A DNA stretch of 8,608 nt from Solirubrobacterales bacterium (GCA_013696535.1 JACCYI010000334.1:1-8608); one strand, 5' to 3'; counted from the stretch's first letter, positions 1-6,612 are shown. Program-made: numbers and translations. Notes: generated by a model from the sequence alone, not told the origin.

Positions 1-2
1 GG

Positions 3-881
3 ATCACCGTCGCCGACCTCATCGTCCAGGTCATCGGGTCGGGGCCGCCGCAGATCGGCGTCATGGTCCTCCTCGCCATGTCCGCCGCCGTCCTCCTCGG
101 GGGTGGAGAGCTGCTCGTCGCCGAAGCCGCCGTCTCGGCGATCCTCCTCGTCGTTCTCGCCCCGGGCGATGTCTCAGGCTTCTCGCCCAACCGGATCGTG
201 CAGGCGGTCATCGGCGGTGGCGTCGCGCTCACGGTCGCCATGTTCTTCTTCCCACCCGACCCCCGGCTGATGGTCGACCGCGCGGTGCAGGCGGTGTTCG
301 GCGAGCTGGGCCACACGCTTCAGCGGGTCGGGCGAGGGCTCGCCGGCACGGACGCCGCCGTTGCCCAGCGAGCCGTCGACGGCTCCGAGAAGGTCGAGGG
401 CCTCATCGACGAGGTCGAGGAGGCCCTGCTGATCGCCCGGGAGACCGCACGCTTCGCGCCGCCACGCCGGGGTGCCCGCGACCAACTGGAGCCCTATGCG
501 CGCTCGATCGCCCAGATCGACTTCGCGGCGCGCAACACCCGTGTCCTCGCCCGTCACGCTCAGCGCTACGTGCGTCACCCCACCGCTCCGCCTGGAGGAC
601 TGGCCGACGCGGTCTCTGCCCTCGCCGAGGCGGTCTGGGCGCTGGCCGCCTCCTACGAGGAACCGGAGCGAACCGACGAGGTGAGTCGGCTCTGCCGCGT
701 CGCCGCCGCGCGCGCGACGGCGGTTCTCGAGGGTGAGCGCGACCTCGCCCTCACCGAGATGATCGCGCAGGTCCGCTCCGTGGCGGTCGACCTCTTGCGC
801 GCTGCGGAACTCGTGACGGGGATCCAGGAGGCCGATGAGCGCCCGACCCAAGAGCTGCTCGCGGAGCCCAAGCCGGGATGA
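3..881 (+). CDS. FUSC / aromatic acid exporter family membrane protein, 5'-truncated by the window edge
   Basis: The frame is open from base 3 to the TGA at 879-881, so 292 residues of a longer protein are visible. Its true start lies left of the window. The ATG at 63 is internal, because upstream codons continue the same membrane-protein character (ITVADLIVQVIGSGPPQIGV). At least three hydrophobic helices are seen: one around MVLLAMSAAVLLG, a second around AAVSAILLVVLAP, and a third around VIGGGVALTVAMFFF that ends in PPDPRLMVDRA. This is followed by about 200 mostly helical, charged cytoplasmic residues. A membrane half followed by a helical soluble tail is typical of FUSC/ArAE proteins, which are proposed efflux pumps for aromatic acids. 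The assignment rests on this architecture, and no substrate can be stated. The gene ends 55 bases before the copper cluster and shows no evident functional link to it. Confidence 0.75.
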   Translation: MTVADLIVQVIGSGPPQIGVMVLLAMSAAVLLGGGELLVAEAAVSAILLVVLAPGDVSGFSPNRIVQAVIGGGVALTVAMFFFPPDPRLMVDRAVQAVFGELGHTLQRVGRGLAGTDAAVAQRAVDGSEKVEGLIDEVEEALLIARETARFAPPRRGARDQLEPYARSIAQIDFAARNTRVLARHAQRYVRHPTAPPGGLADAVSALAEAVWALAASYEEPERTDEVSRLCRVAAARATAVLEGERDLALTEMIAQVRSVAVDLLRAAELVTGIQEADERPTQELLAEPKPG

Positions 882-898
882 GGCGGCCTCACGCGATG

Positions 899-928
899 TT
901 GTACGTCTGAACCACTTTCAGCTAGGTT
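899..928 (+). promoter_or_regulatory. Candidate promoter of the MCO1 operon, possibly giving a leaderless transcript
   Basis: A sigma70-like pair, TTGTAC (899-904) and TAGGTT (923-928), is separated by 18 bases in the short and locally AT-richer gap between the exporter and MCO1. Counting 7-8 bases past the -10 box puts transcription start at about 935-937, on or next to the GTG at 937. That fits a leaderless mRNA, which is common in actinobacteria, and would explain the lack of a good ribosome binding site there. This is pattern-based and unproven. Confidence 0.45.
907..921. promoter_or_regulatory. Palindrome in the promoter spacer, candidate operator
   Basis: The arms CTGAA (907-911) and TTCAG (917-921) form a perfect inverted repeat with a 5-base centre. 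It lies exactly between the candidate -35 and -10 boxes of the MCO1 promoter. An overlapping pair, GAACC (909-913) and GGTTC (925-929), extends the dyad symmetry into the -10 box. A site inside the spacer is where MerR-type activators and many repressors bind. No MerR gene is present in the window, so the binding protein is unknown. Confidence 0.35.
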
Positions 929-936
929 CGCCGGAA

Positions 937-1989
937 GTGACGCTCTACGATCGCCGCGCCTTTCTGGGAGTCTCCGCCGGCGGCGCGCTGTTGTGCACCA
1001 TCGGCGGGGAGCAGGTCCGGCTCGAGTCGCCCGGTGACGCGGTGCAGGCCGACGCGGCCGCTCGGCGCGCGGCTCGCCCCACGCCCGACCCCGCGGCCGG
1101 CGAGCTGCGTGACTTCCCGACCCCGCAACCCGCTCCAGGCGGCGCGATCCGCGAGTACTGGATCCAGGCCCGCACGGTCGCCTGGGACATCGTGCCCTCC
1201 CACCGTGACGAGTGGCACGACCTCTCGATTCGCGGGGCGCAGCGCTTCCGCGCCCTGACCTACCAGCTCATGAATGCCGGCTTCGCCTCCCCCGCCGCCC
1301 CGCGCGCGATCCCGGGGCCGACCCTCACAGGAGAGGTCGGTGATCTCCTCGTGGTGCATTTCCGCAACGCCGACGAGGAGCTTGGCCAGCCCCTCACCAT
1401 GCATCCACACGGTGTGAGGTACAACCCGGAGTACGACGGCACCTACATGGGCGACTTCACGCGGGCGGGAGGCTTCATCGAGCCGGGGGAGGAGTTCACC
1501 TACCGCTGGGAATGCACTCCGGACTCCGTCGGCGCCTGGCCGTACCACGACCACGGTCCCAACCACGCCCTCAACACCTTCCGCGGCCTGTTCGGCGCCA
1601 TCGTCGTCCGGCCCAAGGGCGCGAGGCCGCCCGACGTCGAAGTTTCGCTCTTCCTGCATTCCCTGACCCCGCCGGTGACCGGTCTGCGCCGAGCCTTTCA
1701 GACCATCAACGGGCGCTCGGCGGCCGGCAACACGCCGACCATCCGGTCACGCGTGGGTCAGGATGTCGCGATGCACGTGTTCGGGATGAACAACGACTTT
1801 CACAACTTCCACATCCACGGCCACCGCTGGAAGGACTCGGGCGGGGCCTTCGTCGACGCACCGACCGTCGGGCCCAACGAGACGGTCACCGCCCGCTTCA
1901 CCGAGGACAATCCGGGCCGCTGGCTCTACCACTGCCACGTCTTCTCCCATCAGGACGGGATGGCCGGCTGGTACGTGGTGAGCCCTTGA
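937..1989 (+). CDS. Two-domain multicopper oxidase (MCO1), Tat-exported, type-1 copper in domain 2
   Basis: The 350-residue protein has all four multicopper oxidase ligand motifs: HPHG (H156, H158), HDH (H204, H206), HNFHIHGH (H289, H292, H294) and HCHVFSHQDGM (H332, C333, H334, H338, M342). Domain 1 has no type-1 cysteine, so only domain 2 carries type-1 copper. This matches the SLAC-like layout, which trimerises to build trinuclear clusters between subunits. The N-terminus DRRAFLGVSAGGALL resembles a twin-arginine signal. The segment REYWIQARTVAWDIVPS resembles ceruloplasmin/hephaestin-type domain starts. I chose GTG 937 because it puts the twin arginines at residues 6-7 and sits just after a promoter-like -10 box. 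The alternative ATG 835 has AGGAGG at 826-831 but would overlap the exporter by 47 bases. The methionine after H338 comes one residue earlier than in MCO2. The family oxidises phenols, Fe(II), Cu(I) or Mn(II) with O2, and which of these applies is undetermined. Confidence 0.9.
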   Translation: MTLYDRRAFLGVSAGGALLCTIGGEQVRLESPGDAVQADAAARRAARPTPDPAAGELRDFPTPQPAPGGAIREYWIQARTVAWDIVPSHRDEWHDLSIRGAQRFRALTYQLMNAGFASPAAPRAIPGPTLTGEVGDLLVVHFRNADEELGQPLTMHPHGVRYNPEYDGTYMGDFTRAGGFIEPGEEFTYRWECTPDSVGAWPYHDHGPNHALNTFRGLFGAIVVRPKGARPPDVEVSLFLHSLTPPVTGLRRAFQTINGRSAAGNTPTIRSRVGQDVAMHVFGMNNDFHNFHIHGHRWKDSGGAFVDAPTVGPNETVTARFTEDNPGRWLYHCHVFSHQDGMAGWYVVSP

Positions 1990-2015
1990 GCCGCTCTCGT
2001 AACACGAGGAGGAAG

Positions 2016-3341
2016 ATGCAACTCAAGACCGTGCTCGCCTTCGCCACCGCGACGGCCCTGCTCGCTCCGGCGGCCGCGGCCGCGCAGCCCTACTCCGCGC
2101 CCGGGAACCCGAAGGGTGCCCAGAAGAAGCCGGGCGGGCCGTTCAAGACGCTGCGAGTCGGCAAGGGCCAGCGCTACAAGACCATCCAGGCGGCCGTGAC
2201 CAGGGCTCGTCCCGGCGACACCGTCAAGGTGGCGAACGGCACGTATCGCGAGGGCGTCGTCGTGCGAGGCGCCGGCAAGCGCTACCTCAAGCTGGTCGGC
2301 AACCCCCGCCAGCCCGAAAAGGTCGTGATCGAGGCGCGCGGCGTGAAGGGAGCCGGGGCGCAGAACGGCGTTCTGGTCAACGGCGCCGACAACGTCACCA
2401 TCGACGGCTTCAAGGCCCAGCACCAGAAGGGCAACGGCTTCTTCCTGATCAACCTCAACGGCTACGTCGCGACGAACCTCATCGCGGAGCGGTCGGGCAC
2501 CTATGGCGTCTACGCCTTCAACTCCACGGGTGGCGAGATGTCTGACTCCGAGGCCTTCTACGCCAATGACGGCGCCTTCTACATCGGTCAGACCCCGCCG
2601 CAGGACAAGCCCAGGCGCTCCATCGTCTCAAACCTCGACGGCTGGGGCTCGGTCGTCGGCTTCTCGGGCACCAACATGCGCTACGTGACGATCACCAAGA
2701 GCCGCTTCTACAACAACGGCGTCGGCATCGCTCCCAACTCGCTCTCCTCGGAGAAGTATCCCCCCGAAGAGGACAACGTGATGCGCGACAACGACATCTT
2801 CTGGAACAACTTCAACTACTACAAGCGGACGCCGTTCGCCAAGCGCCGGACCGCGACGGGTGACTTTCCCTACCCGACCGGCGTCGGTGTCTTCCTGCTC
2901 GGCGGCCGGCGCAACCTGCTCGAGGGCAACCGCATCTTCGGCAACTACCTCGCCGGCGTCGCCGGTGCCGAAGCGCTTACTCTCTCGGACAAGGACGTAG
3001 CCGCGAAAGCGCTTGAAGACAACGCGGTACGCGGCAACAGCTTCGGGCTCAACGGCACCGATCGCAACGGGCGCGACATCGTGTTCGAGGGCGGCGGCAA
3101 GGGCAACTGCTTCGCGGGCAACATCGGGGTGGAATCGGTCGTCCCGGCCGACCGCTCCACGATGCCCGAATGCCCCTTCACCGGTGAAAACCCCTTCGCC
3201 GAGGCGGTGCGCACCGAGGCGATCGGATGGGTCACTCAGCCCGACAAGGAGGCGTCCTGGATCAAGTACCCGCACGCCGCGCGCTCCGGGGTCAATCCGC
3301 CGCTCGAGCACTGGTCGCCCGCCTACGACAGGGCGCGATGA
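2016..3341 (+). CDS. Secreted right-handed parallel beta-helix protein (NosD/pectate-lyase-like fold)
   Basis: The protein has 441 residues. A Sec signal peptide covers residues 1 to about 23, with an alanine-rich h-region and likely cleavage before QPYSAPG. After a basic, Gly/Pro/Lys-rich linker, residues 52-83 carry the classic opening of a pectin-lyase-like beta-helix (YKTIQAAV, then PGDTVKVANGTY). Repeating coils rich in N, G, V and I follow to about residue 375 (NVTIDGF, GVYAFNSTGG, SRFYNNGVGIAPNS, NRIFGNYLAGVAG). Cysteines 365 (GNCFAGN) and 386 (PECPF) are the only two and probably form a disulfide. The start is set by GAGGAGG at 2006-2012 just before ATG, 26 bases after MCO1. The fold is shared by carbohydrate-active enzymes and by NosD, a periplasmic factor for copper delivery to N2O reductase. 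No catalytic residues can be assigned. Its place between an oxidase and a cupredoxin suggests scaffolding, copper loading or surface-glycan binding, which is inference. Confidence 0.85.
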   Translation: MQLKTVLAFATATALLAPAAAAAQPYSAPGNPKGAQKKPGGPFKTLRVGKGQRYKTIQAAVTRARPGDTVKVANGTYREGVVVRGAGKRYLKLVGNPRQPEKVVIEARGVKGAGAQNGVLVNGADNVTIDGFKAQHQKGNGFFLINLNGYVATNLIAERSGTYGVYAFNSTGGEMSDSEAFYANDGAFYIGQTPPQDKPRRSIVSNLDGWGSVVGFSGTNMRYVTITKSRFYNNGVGIAPNSLSSEKYPPEEDNVMRDNDIFWNNFNYYKRTPFAKRRTATGDFPYPTGVGVFLLGGRRNLLEGNRIFGNYLAGVAGAEALTLSDKDVAAKALEDNAVRGNSFGLNGTDRNGRDIVFEGGGKGNCFAGNIGVESVVPADRSTMPECPFTGENPFAEAVRTEAIGWVTQPDKEASWIKYPHAARSGVNPPLEHWSPAYDRAR

Positions 3342-3700
3342 CCCGCTCGCGAAGCCTCGCCCTGCTTGCCGGTGCCGCCGCCTTCGCGGCTGCGGTCCCG
3401 GCGGCGGTCGGCGCCACGCGGACGCCCCAGAAGCGGACCGTCAAAGTGCTCGACAACTACTTCACGCCCGCAAAGCTCACGGTGAACCGGAACTCCACGA
3501 TCACCTGGCGCTGGCCCGAGGACGCGAGCGATACCCACGATGTCGCTCTCGTCAAGGGCCCTACGGGAGTGAAGAAGTTCGCTTCCGATCCAGGAGCGGC
3601 GGGCTTCACGTACAAGCGCAGGCTGACGCGGGCGGGGAGCTACAGCATCGTCTGCACCTTCCACGAGGAGATGACGATGCGGATCACGGTGCGGCGCTGA
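3338..3700 (+). CDS. Small secreted single-domain cupredoxin (plastocyanin/azurin-like)
   Basis: The 120-residue protein begins at ATG 3338, whose ATGA overlaps the stop codon of the beta-helix gene, so translation is probably coupled. Residues 1 to about 26 are a Sec signal (LALLAGAAAFAAAVPAAVGA). The mature part of about 94 residues is one beta-sandwich domain with a complete type-1 copper site: H67 (DTHDVAL), then C106, H109 and M112 in CTFHEEM. This Cx2Hx2M spacing is tighter than in plastocyanin and recurs in the other cupredoxins of the window. It is likely a soluble one-electron carrier feeding or draining MCO1. No lipobox or membrane anchor is seen. Its last 17 bases overlap the end of the convergent cupredoxin/Ig gene. 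Confidence 0.88.
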   Translation: MTRSRSLALLAGAAAFAAAVPAAVGATRTPQKRTVKVLDNYFTPAKLTVNRNSTITWRWPEDASDTHDVALVKGPTGVKKFASDPGAAGFTYKRRLTRAGSYSIVCTFHEEMTMRITVRR

Positions 3701-4577
3701 CGACGCCGGGGCGCGCCGCCCGGACGACGGCCACCGGGCTCGTCGCAGCCCCGTAGCCACGCACGCCGCGCGGCAGGACCGCGCGCAGGCGCTCACGCCG
3801 CGGTGACCGCAGCGTCAGCCGGGCTCGCGAGCGTGCGTCGAGCCGGGCCCGGCGGGCCGGACGCCAGTCGAAGCGCTCGCGCACGTACCGCTCGATCAGG
3901 ATCCGGGCACCCGGCTGCGCCGGTTGGGTCCCGACCGTGACGGCAATCGCCGATCCCGCGTGGCGGACCGCCGTCAGCGAGAGCCGAGACGAGACGATCA
4001 CGCGGGCGGGAGCGCTCGAGAGCTCTCCTGCACGAGCGCGGTAGGCCGTCGAGCGCTCGGGCGTGACGTCCACGCGATAGGTCTGGCCGTCGCCTGGCGT
4101 CACGGCGCGCACCGCGCGCCACGTCTTGTCGGGCGAGAGCGCTTCGATGGTGATCGGTCCGCTCCCGGCCGGCGCGCGGCCGGAGAGCCCGGCGGTCCGT
4201 CCGATCCGGATGGGTGCGAGCGGCGCACGCAGCGCGAGGGCGAAGACGTCCACGGTCCCTCGCATGAACGGGTGCAGCGTGCAGCGATACGGGACTGGTC
4301 CCTGGCGGGTGAAGGTGTGGGAGAAGCGATCACCGGGTCGCAGGCGCCCGGAATCGAGAGCCGGCCCGGAGGCGGCGACATCATGGACCGTCGAGTCGTC
4401 GTTGACCCACTCGACCCGCTCTCCAACGAGCACGGTGACGTGCCCCGGAGTGAAGGACTTGCTCTTCATCTCGATGGTCAGCCCGGTAGGACCGTCCGGC
4501 CGATCTTGGGGTCCGCCGTCATGGGGACCGCTGCTCATGGCCGCTGCGACAGCGAGGGCCACGACGGATCGCGTCAT
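3684..4577 (-). CDS. Secreted cupredoxin with C-terminal Ig-like beta-sandwich region
   Basis: The protein has 297 residues. ATG at 4577-4575 overlaps the MCO2 stop (ATGA), which makes this the third, translationally coupled gene of the minus-strand operon. Residues 1 to about 14 are a short hydrophobic signal (MTRSVVALAVAAAM), weak for a Sec peptide. Residues 30-112 form the cupredoxin domain, with H65 (TVHDVAA) and C99, H102 and M105 in CTLHPFM. Residues 115-297 are a basic, Arg/Ala-rich region of predicted beta-strands with no copper ligands. They read like two Ig-like or cell-surface adhesion modules of a kind common in secreted actinobacterial proteins (for example TYRVDVTPERSTAYRARAG and GARILIERYV). 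The extra module could hold the copper domain at the cell wall or dock it to MCO2. The C-terminus overlaps the convergent cupredoxin gene by 17 bases. The copper domain is well supported, but the tail fold is a guess. Confidence 0.85.
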   Translation of the reverse strand: MTRSVVALAVAAAMSSGPHDGGPQDRPDGPTGLTIEMKSKSFTPGHVTVLVGERVEWVNDDSTVHDVAASGPALDSGRLRPGDRFSHTFTRQGPVPYRCTLHPFMRGTVDVFALALRAPLAPIRIGRTAGLSGRAPAGSGPITIEALSPDKTWRAVRAVTPGDGQTYRVDVTPERSTAYRARAGELSSAPARVIVSSRLSLTAVRHAGSAIAVTVGTQPAQPGARILIERYVRERFDWRPARRARLDARSRARLTLRSPRRERLRAVLPRGVRGYGAATSPVAVVRAARPGVVSAAP

Positions 4578-5485
4578 CGCGTCACTCGATAGATGCCGAT
4601 CATCCCGTGGGCCATGTGCGACTCGACGTGGCAGTGATAGAGCCACGTCCCGGGCCGGTCCTCGCGCCAGCGGACCGTGAAGCTCTCCGCCGGGCCGATC
4701 GCGCGCGTGTCCTCCGGCGTGCCGTCCGGGCGCCGCCAGCGATGGCCGTGGACGTGGAAGGTGTGAAAGTCGTCCCCGAGGGTGAGCACGCTCCACTGCA
4801 CCGTCTCTCCCACACGCGCCCGGAATACCGGGGTGTTGCCGACGAACGCGCGTCCGTTGATGGCGGAGTAGTCGCCCAGTTGGGACATAAAGACGAGGAA
4901 CTCACGGTCTGGCCGGCGTTCGCGACGTCCGAGGATCGAGAGCGAGCCGTAGAGGCCACCGGCAATGGACGGATCCATGGAAGGGGAGTGGTCGTGGTAG
5001 GACCAGACTCCGCGCGAGTCCTCGCCGGCGACCAGCTGGTAGGTGTAGTCCTCACCCGGCATGACCTTCGCGCCCATTCCCGAGAAGCCGGGGATGTACG
5101 AGCCGTCCGAGCCGAACGGGTAGTGCACTCCGTGAAAATGCATGGAGTGCGGGCGCCTGAACAGCGTGTCGCGGTTCTTGAAGTGGATGACGAGGCGATC
5201 GCCGACGCGGCCGCGCAACATCGGGCCGGTGATGCCCTGCCCGCGTCCGGCCGGCAGCCGCTTCCGCCAGTTCGGGGAGTACTCGCGATAGACGACGGTG
5301 CGAAGGTGGGTGCTCGCCGGGTCCAGCGAGGCGCCGTGGATGGCGTCACGCCCGTTGGGAGCCATCTCCCAGTCCACCGGCTCCGCCGCGATCCAGTGCT
5401 CGCGCGTCCGCCCGTCGGCTCGCCCCGCCGCGAGAAGCGGCAGGACGAGCGCGATGAGGAGGAATGTCGCGAGCCGGCGGCTCAC
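4574..5485 (-). CDS. Two-domain multicopper oxidase (MCO2)
   Basis: The protein has 303 residues. GTG at 5485-5483 overlaps the upstream stop as GTGA. A signal sequence covers residues 1 to about 25 (LATFLLIALVLPLLAAGRADG). It is Sec-like, though its SRR start leaves Tat possible. The mature protein opens with REHWIAAEPVDWEMAPNGRD, a ceruloplasmin/hephaestin-like domain start also seen in MCO1. All ligand motifs are intact: HFHG (H116, H118), HDH (H164, H166), HTFHVHGH (H241, H244, H246) and HCHVESHMAHGM (H284, C285, H286, H290, M295). Type-1 copper is in domain 2 only. MCO1 and MCO2 are clear paralogues, sharing segments such as ING-R, GNTP, R-RVG and FH-FH-HGHRW, but MCO2 is shorter. It is expected to be a homotrimeric O2-reducing oxidase outside the cell, with its flanking cupredoxins as electron partners. 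The substrate is unknown, with laccase, ferroxidase or Mn/Cu oxidase all possible. Confidence 0.9.
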   Translation of the reverse strand: MSRRLATFLLIALVLPLLAAGRADGRTREHWIAAEPVDWEMAPNGRDAIHGASLDPASTHLRTVVYREYSPNWRKRLPAGRGQGITGPMLRGRVGDRLVIHFKNRDTLFRRPHSMHFHGVHYPFGSDGSYIPGFSGMGAKVMPGEDYTYQLVAGEDSRGVWSYHDHSPSMDPSIAGGLYGSLSILGRRERRPDREFLVFMSQLGDYSAINGRAFVGNTPVFRARVGETVQWSVLTLGDDFHTFHVHGHRWRRPDGTPEDTRAIGPAESFTVRWREDRPGTWLYHCHVESHMAHGMIGIYRVTR

Positions 5486-6546
5486 TTGACGTCGACGGTT
5501 CCGTTCATCTCCGGATGGATGAGGCAGATGTACTTGTAGGAGCCGGCCTTGGCAAACGTGATCGTGGTCTTCGTGCCGCCCGGGGTGCCTTTCCCGATGA
5601 CGCCCGTCGAGAAGAAGCCGTTGCCGTGGTTGGCGCCGGTGTACGGCGGCAGCTGCGGCGGCGGGTCAGACGGAAGCAGGACTCGCGGATCGAAGACCAG
5701 CGACGGCGGGCCCTGTGGATTGGGGACAGGTGTGATCTGGCCTTCGAGGACCTGCTTGAGGTAGGCCTCCGGTCCGAAGGTCAGCGTGTGCGGCTCCTGG
5801 GAGCCCGTCACGGAGAAGGTCAGGGGCTGCCCGACCTTGACCGTCTGTCGCTTCGGAAAGAACTTGAGCCATGCCACCGGCGCCTTGTCGCTCCCTCCCA
5901 ACACGGTGGCAGCGGGCGGCTTGACGTCGTCGAGCTTCGCGGCCTGCTTGGTGAGCTTGGCAAGTTGGGCGGTGGCCGCCTTGCGATCCTGCGCGGCTGT
6001 GGGCACCTTCTTGCCCTTGGCGACGACCTTGACGGTGCCCTTCATCCCTTCGTGGATGGTGCAGTAGAAGGCGAACTTGCCCGTCTTGGTGAACTTGAGC
6101 GTGTAGGGCGGCGGCGGGCCATCCGTCTGCGAAAGCCCCGAACCCGTGAGCGTCGTGCCGTCATACGTCCTGCCGCCCGTGGGGAAGGCTGAGCGTGGGT
6201 CGATCTGCACGCGTGGCTGGCCGTTGAACCAGAAGGGCGTCCCCGCCGCGTCGGCCACCCCGGTGACCTTGGCGACCGGGTCTGGCGCGAAGAACGCGGG
6301 AGGCTTGTCGCCTCGAGCCGGCAGAATGACGTTGTGAAAGCCGCGCATCTGCCAGCGGACCCTGTCTCCCTGCCGGATCGTGATGCTCTTGCGGAAGAAG
6401 TCGTTGACCGTCAGCGCTTCGTCCGGGAGCTTCGCGTTGGGGCCGGCGTAGACGGTCTTGGTCGCGGCTGAGGCCGGACCGGCAATCAAGGCGGTCGCGC
6501 TGCAGAGCGTGAGGGCAGCGGTGCCGACGAGTCGGCGGTTGAGCAT
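5482..6546 (-). CDS. Secreted tandem (two-domain) cupredoxin, plastocyanin/azurin-like
   Basis: The protein has 354 residues and begins at ATG 6546-6544 behind a strong AGGAGGAGG ribosome site. Residues 1-27 are a Sec signal ending in PASA. Domain 1 (about residues 30-178) carries H71 (GFHNVIL) and C162, H165 and M168 in CTIHEGM. Domain 2 (about 222-354) carries H253 (EPHTLTF) and C341, H344 and M347 in CLIHPEM. Both copper sites look complete. Each domain has a long insertion of roughly 85-90 residues between its first His and its Cys, rich in Pro, Gly and Asp (around 80-148 and 260-325), far larger than in plastocyanin. A Lys/Ala-rich helical linker (about 180-210) joins the domains. With two type-1 centres the protein could relay electrons between a donor and MCO2, the next gene. 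It has no His pattern of an oxidase, so it is not itself a trinuclear-cluster enzyme. Confidence 0.9.
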   Translation of the reverse strand: MLNRRLVGTAALTLCSATALIAGPASAATKTVYAGPNAKLPDEALTVNDFFRKSITIRQGDRVRWQMRGFHNVILPARGDKPPAFFAPDPVAKVTGVADAAGTPFWFNGQPRVQIDPRSAFPTGGRTYDGTTLTGSGLSQTDGPPPPYTLKFTKTGKFAFYCTIHEGMKGTVKVVAKGKKVPTAAQDRKAATAQLAKLTKQAAKLDDVKPPAATVLGGSDKAPVAWLKFFPKRQTVKVGQPLTFSVTGSQEPHTLTFGPEAYLKQVLEGQITPVPNPQGPPSLVFDPRVLLPSDPPPQLPPYTGANHGNGFFSTGVIGKGTPGGTKTTITFAKAGSYKYICLIHPEMNGTVDVK

Positions 6547-6551
6547 CGAAT

Positions 6552-6560
6552 CCTCCTCCT
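6552..6560 (-). promoter_or_regulatory. Strong ribosome binding site of the minus-strand copper operon
   Basis: On the minus strand AGGAGGAGG lies 5 bases before the ATG at 6546. It is the best Shine-Dalgarno match in the window. It sits at the head of the operon, whose two downstream genes start by 4-base overlaps instead of by sites of their own. Confidence 0.75.
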
Positions 6561-6570
6561 GCGGATGGGA

Positions 6571-6597
6571 ACCTTAAACCGGACCGACACTAATCAA
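6571..6597 (-). promoter_or_regulatory. Candidate promoter of the minus-strand copper operon
   Basis: Read on the minus strand, TTGATT (6592-6597) and TAAGGT (6571-6576) form a weak sigma70-like pair 15 bases apart, in the AT-richer part of the 66-base gap between the regulator stop and the tandem cupredoxin. A spacer this short suggests an activator is needed. AGGTTC at the downstream edge is shared with the -10 region of the MCO1 promoter. Confidence 0.35.
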
Positions 6598-6601
6598 ACC
6601 G
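6574..6601 (-). repeat. Direct repeat CGGTTTGA / CGGTTTAA, candidate activator binding site
   Basis: On the minus strand CGGTTTGA (6601-6594) and CGGTTTAA (6581-6574) match at 7 of 8 bases. Their starts are 20 bases apart, about two helical turns. They overlap the candidate -35 and the region just before the -10. SARP-family regulators bind short direct repeats near the -35 box on one face of the helix, and the gene just upstream encodes a SARP-like protein. The pairing of site and regulator is inference. Confidence 0.35.
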
Positions 6602-6612
6602 CGACATCCAGG

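Noticed and set aside
835..936. Longer MCO1 start at ATG 835, preceded by AGGAGG
   Set aside because: It would overlap the exporter gene by 47 bases and put 34 polar residues before the twin-arginine motif, and the AGGAGG is explained by exporter codons. It is kept only as an alternative start.
937..1989. MCO1 (and MCO2) as copper nitrite reductase NirK, which is also a two-domain cupredoxin protein
   Set aside because: NirK has its type-1 Cys in domain 1. Here domain 1 has HDH without Cys, and domain 2 has the HCHxxxH motif of trinuclear-cluster oxidases.
1512..2015. Upstream extension of the beta-helix frame into MCO1
   Set aside because: The extension translates to Arg/Pro-rich out-of-frame sequence, while ATG 2016 has a strong ribosome site and is followed directly by a signal peptide.
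4577..4796. Longer start for the cupredoxin/Ig gene within MCO2
   Set aside because: The extra residues are an out-of-frame shadow of MCO2. The ATGA overlap and following hydrophobic segment mark 4577 as the start.
4607..5539. Long plus-strand open frame opposite MCO2, and similar antisense frames at 922-1659, 2628-3311 and 5464-6192
   Set aside because: They lie opposite genes with clear copper motifs, show no recognisable domain, and are expected by-products of high GC content.
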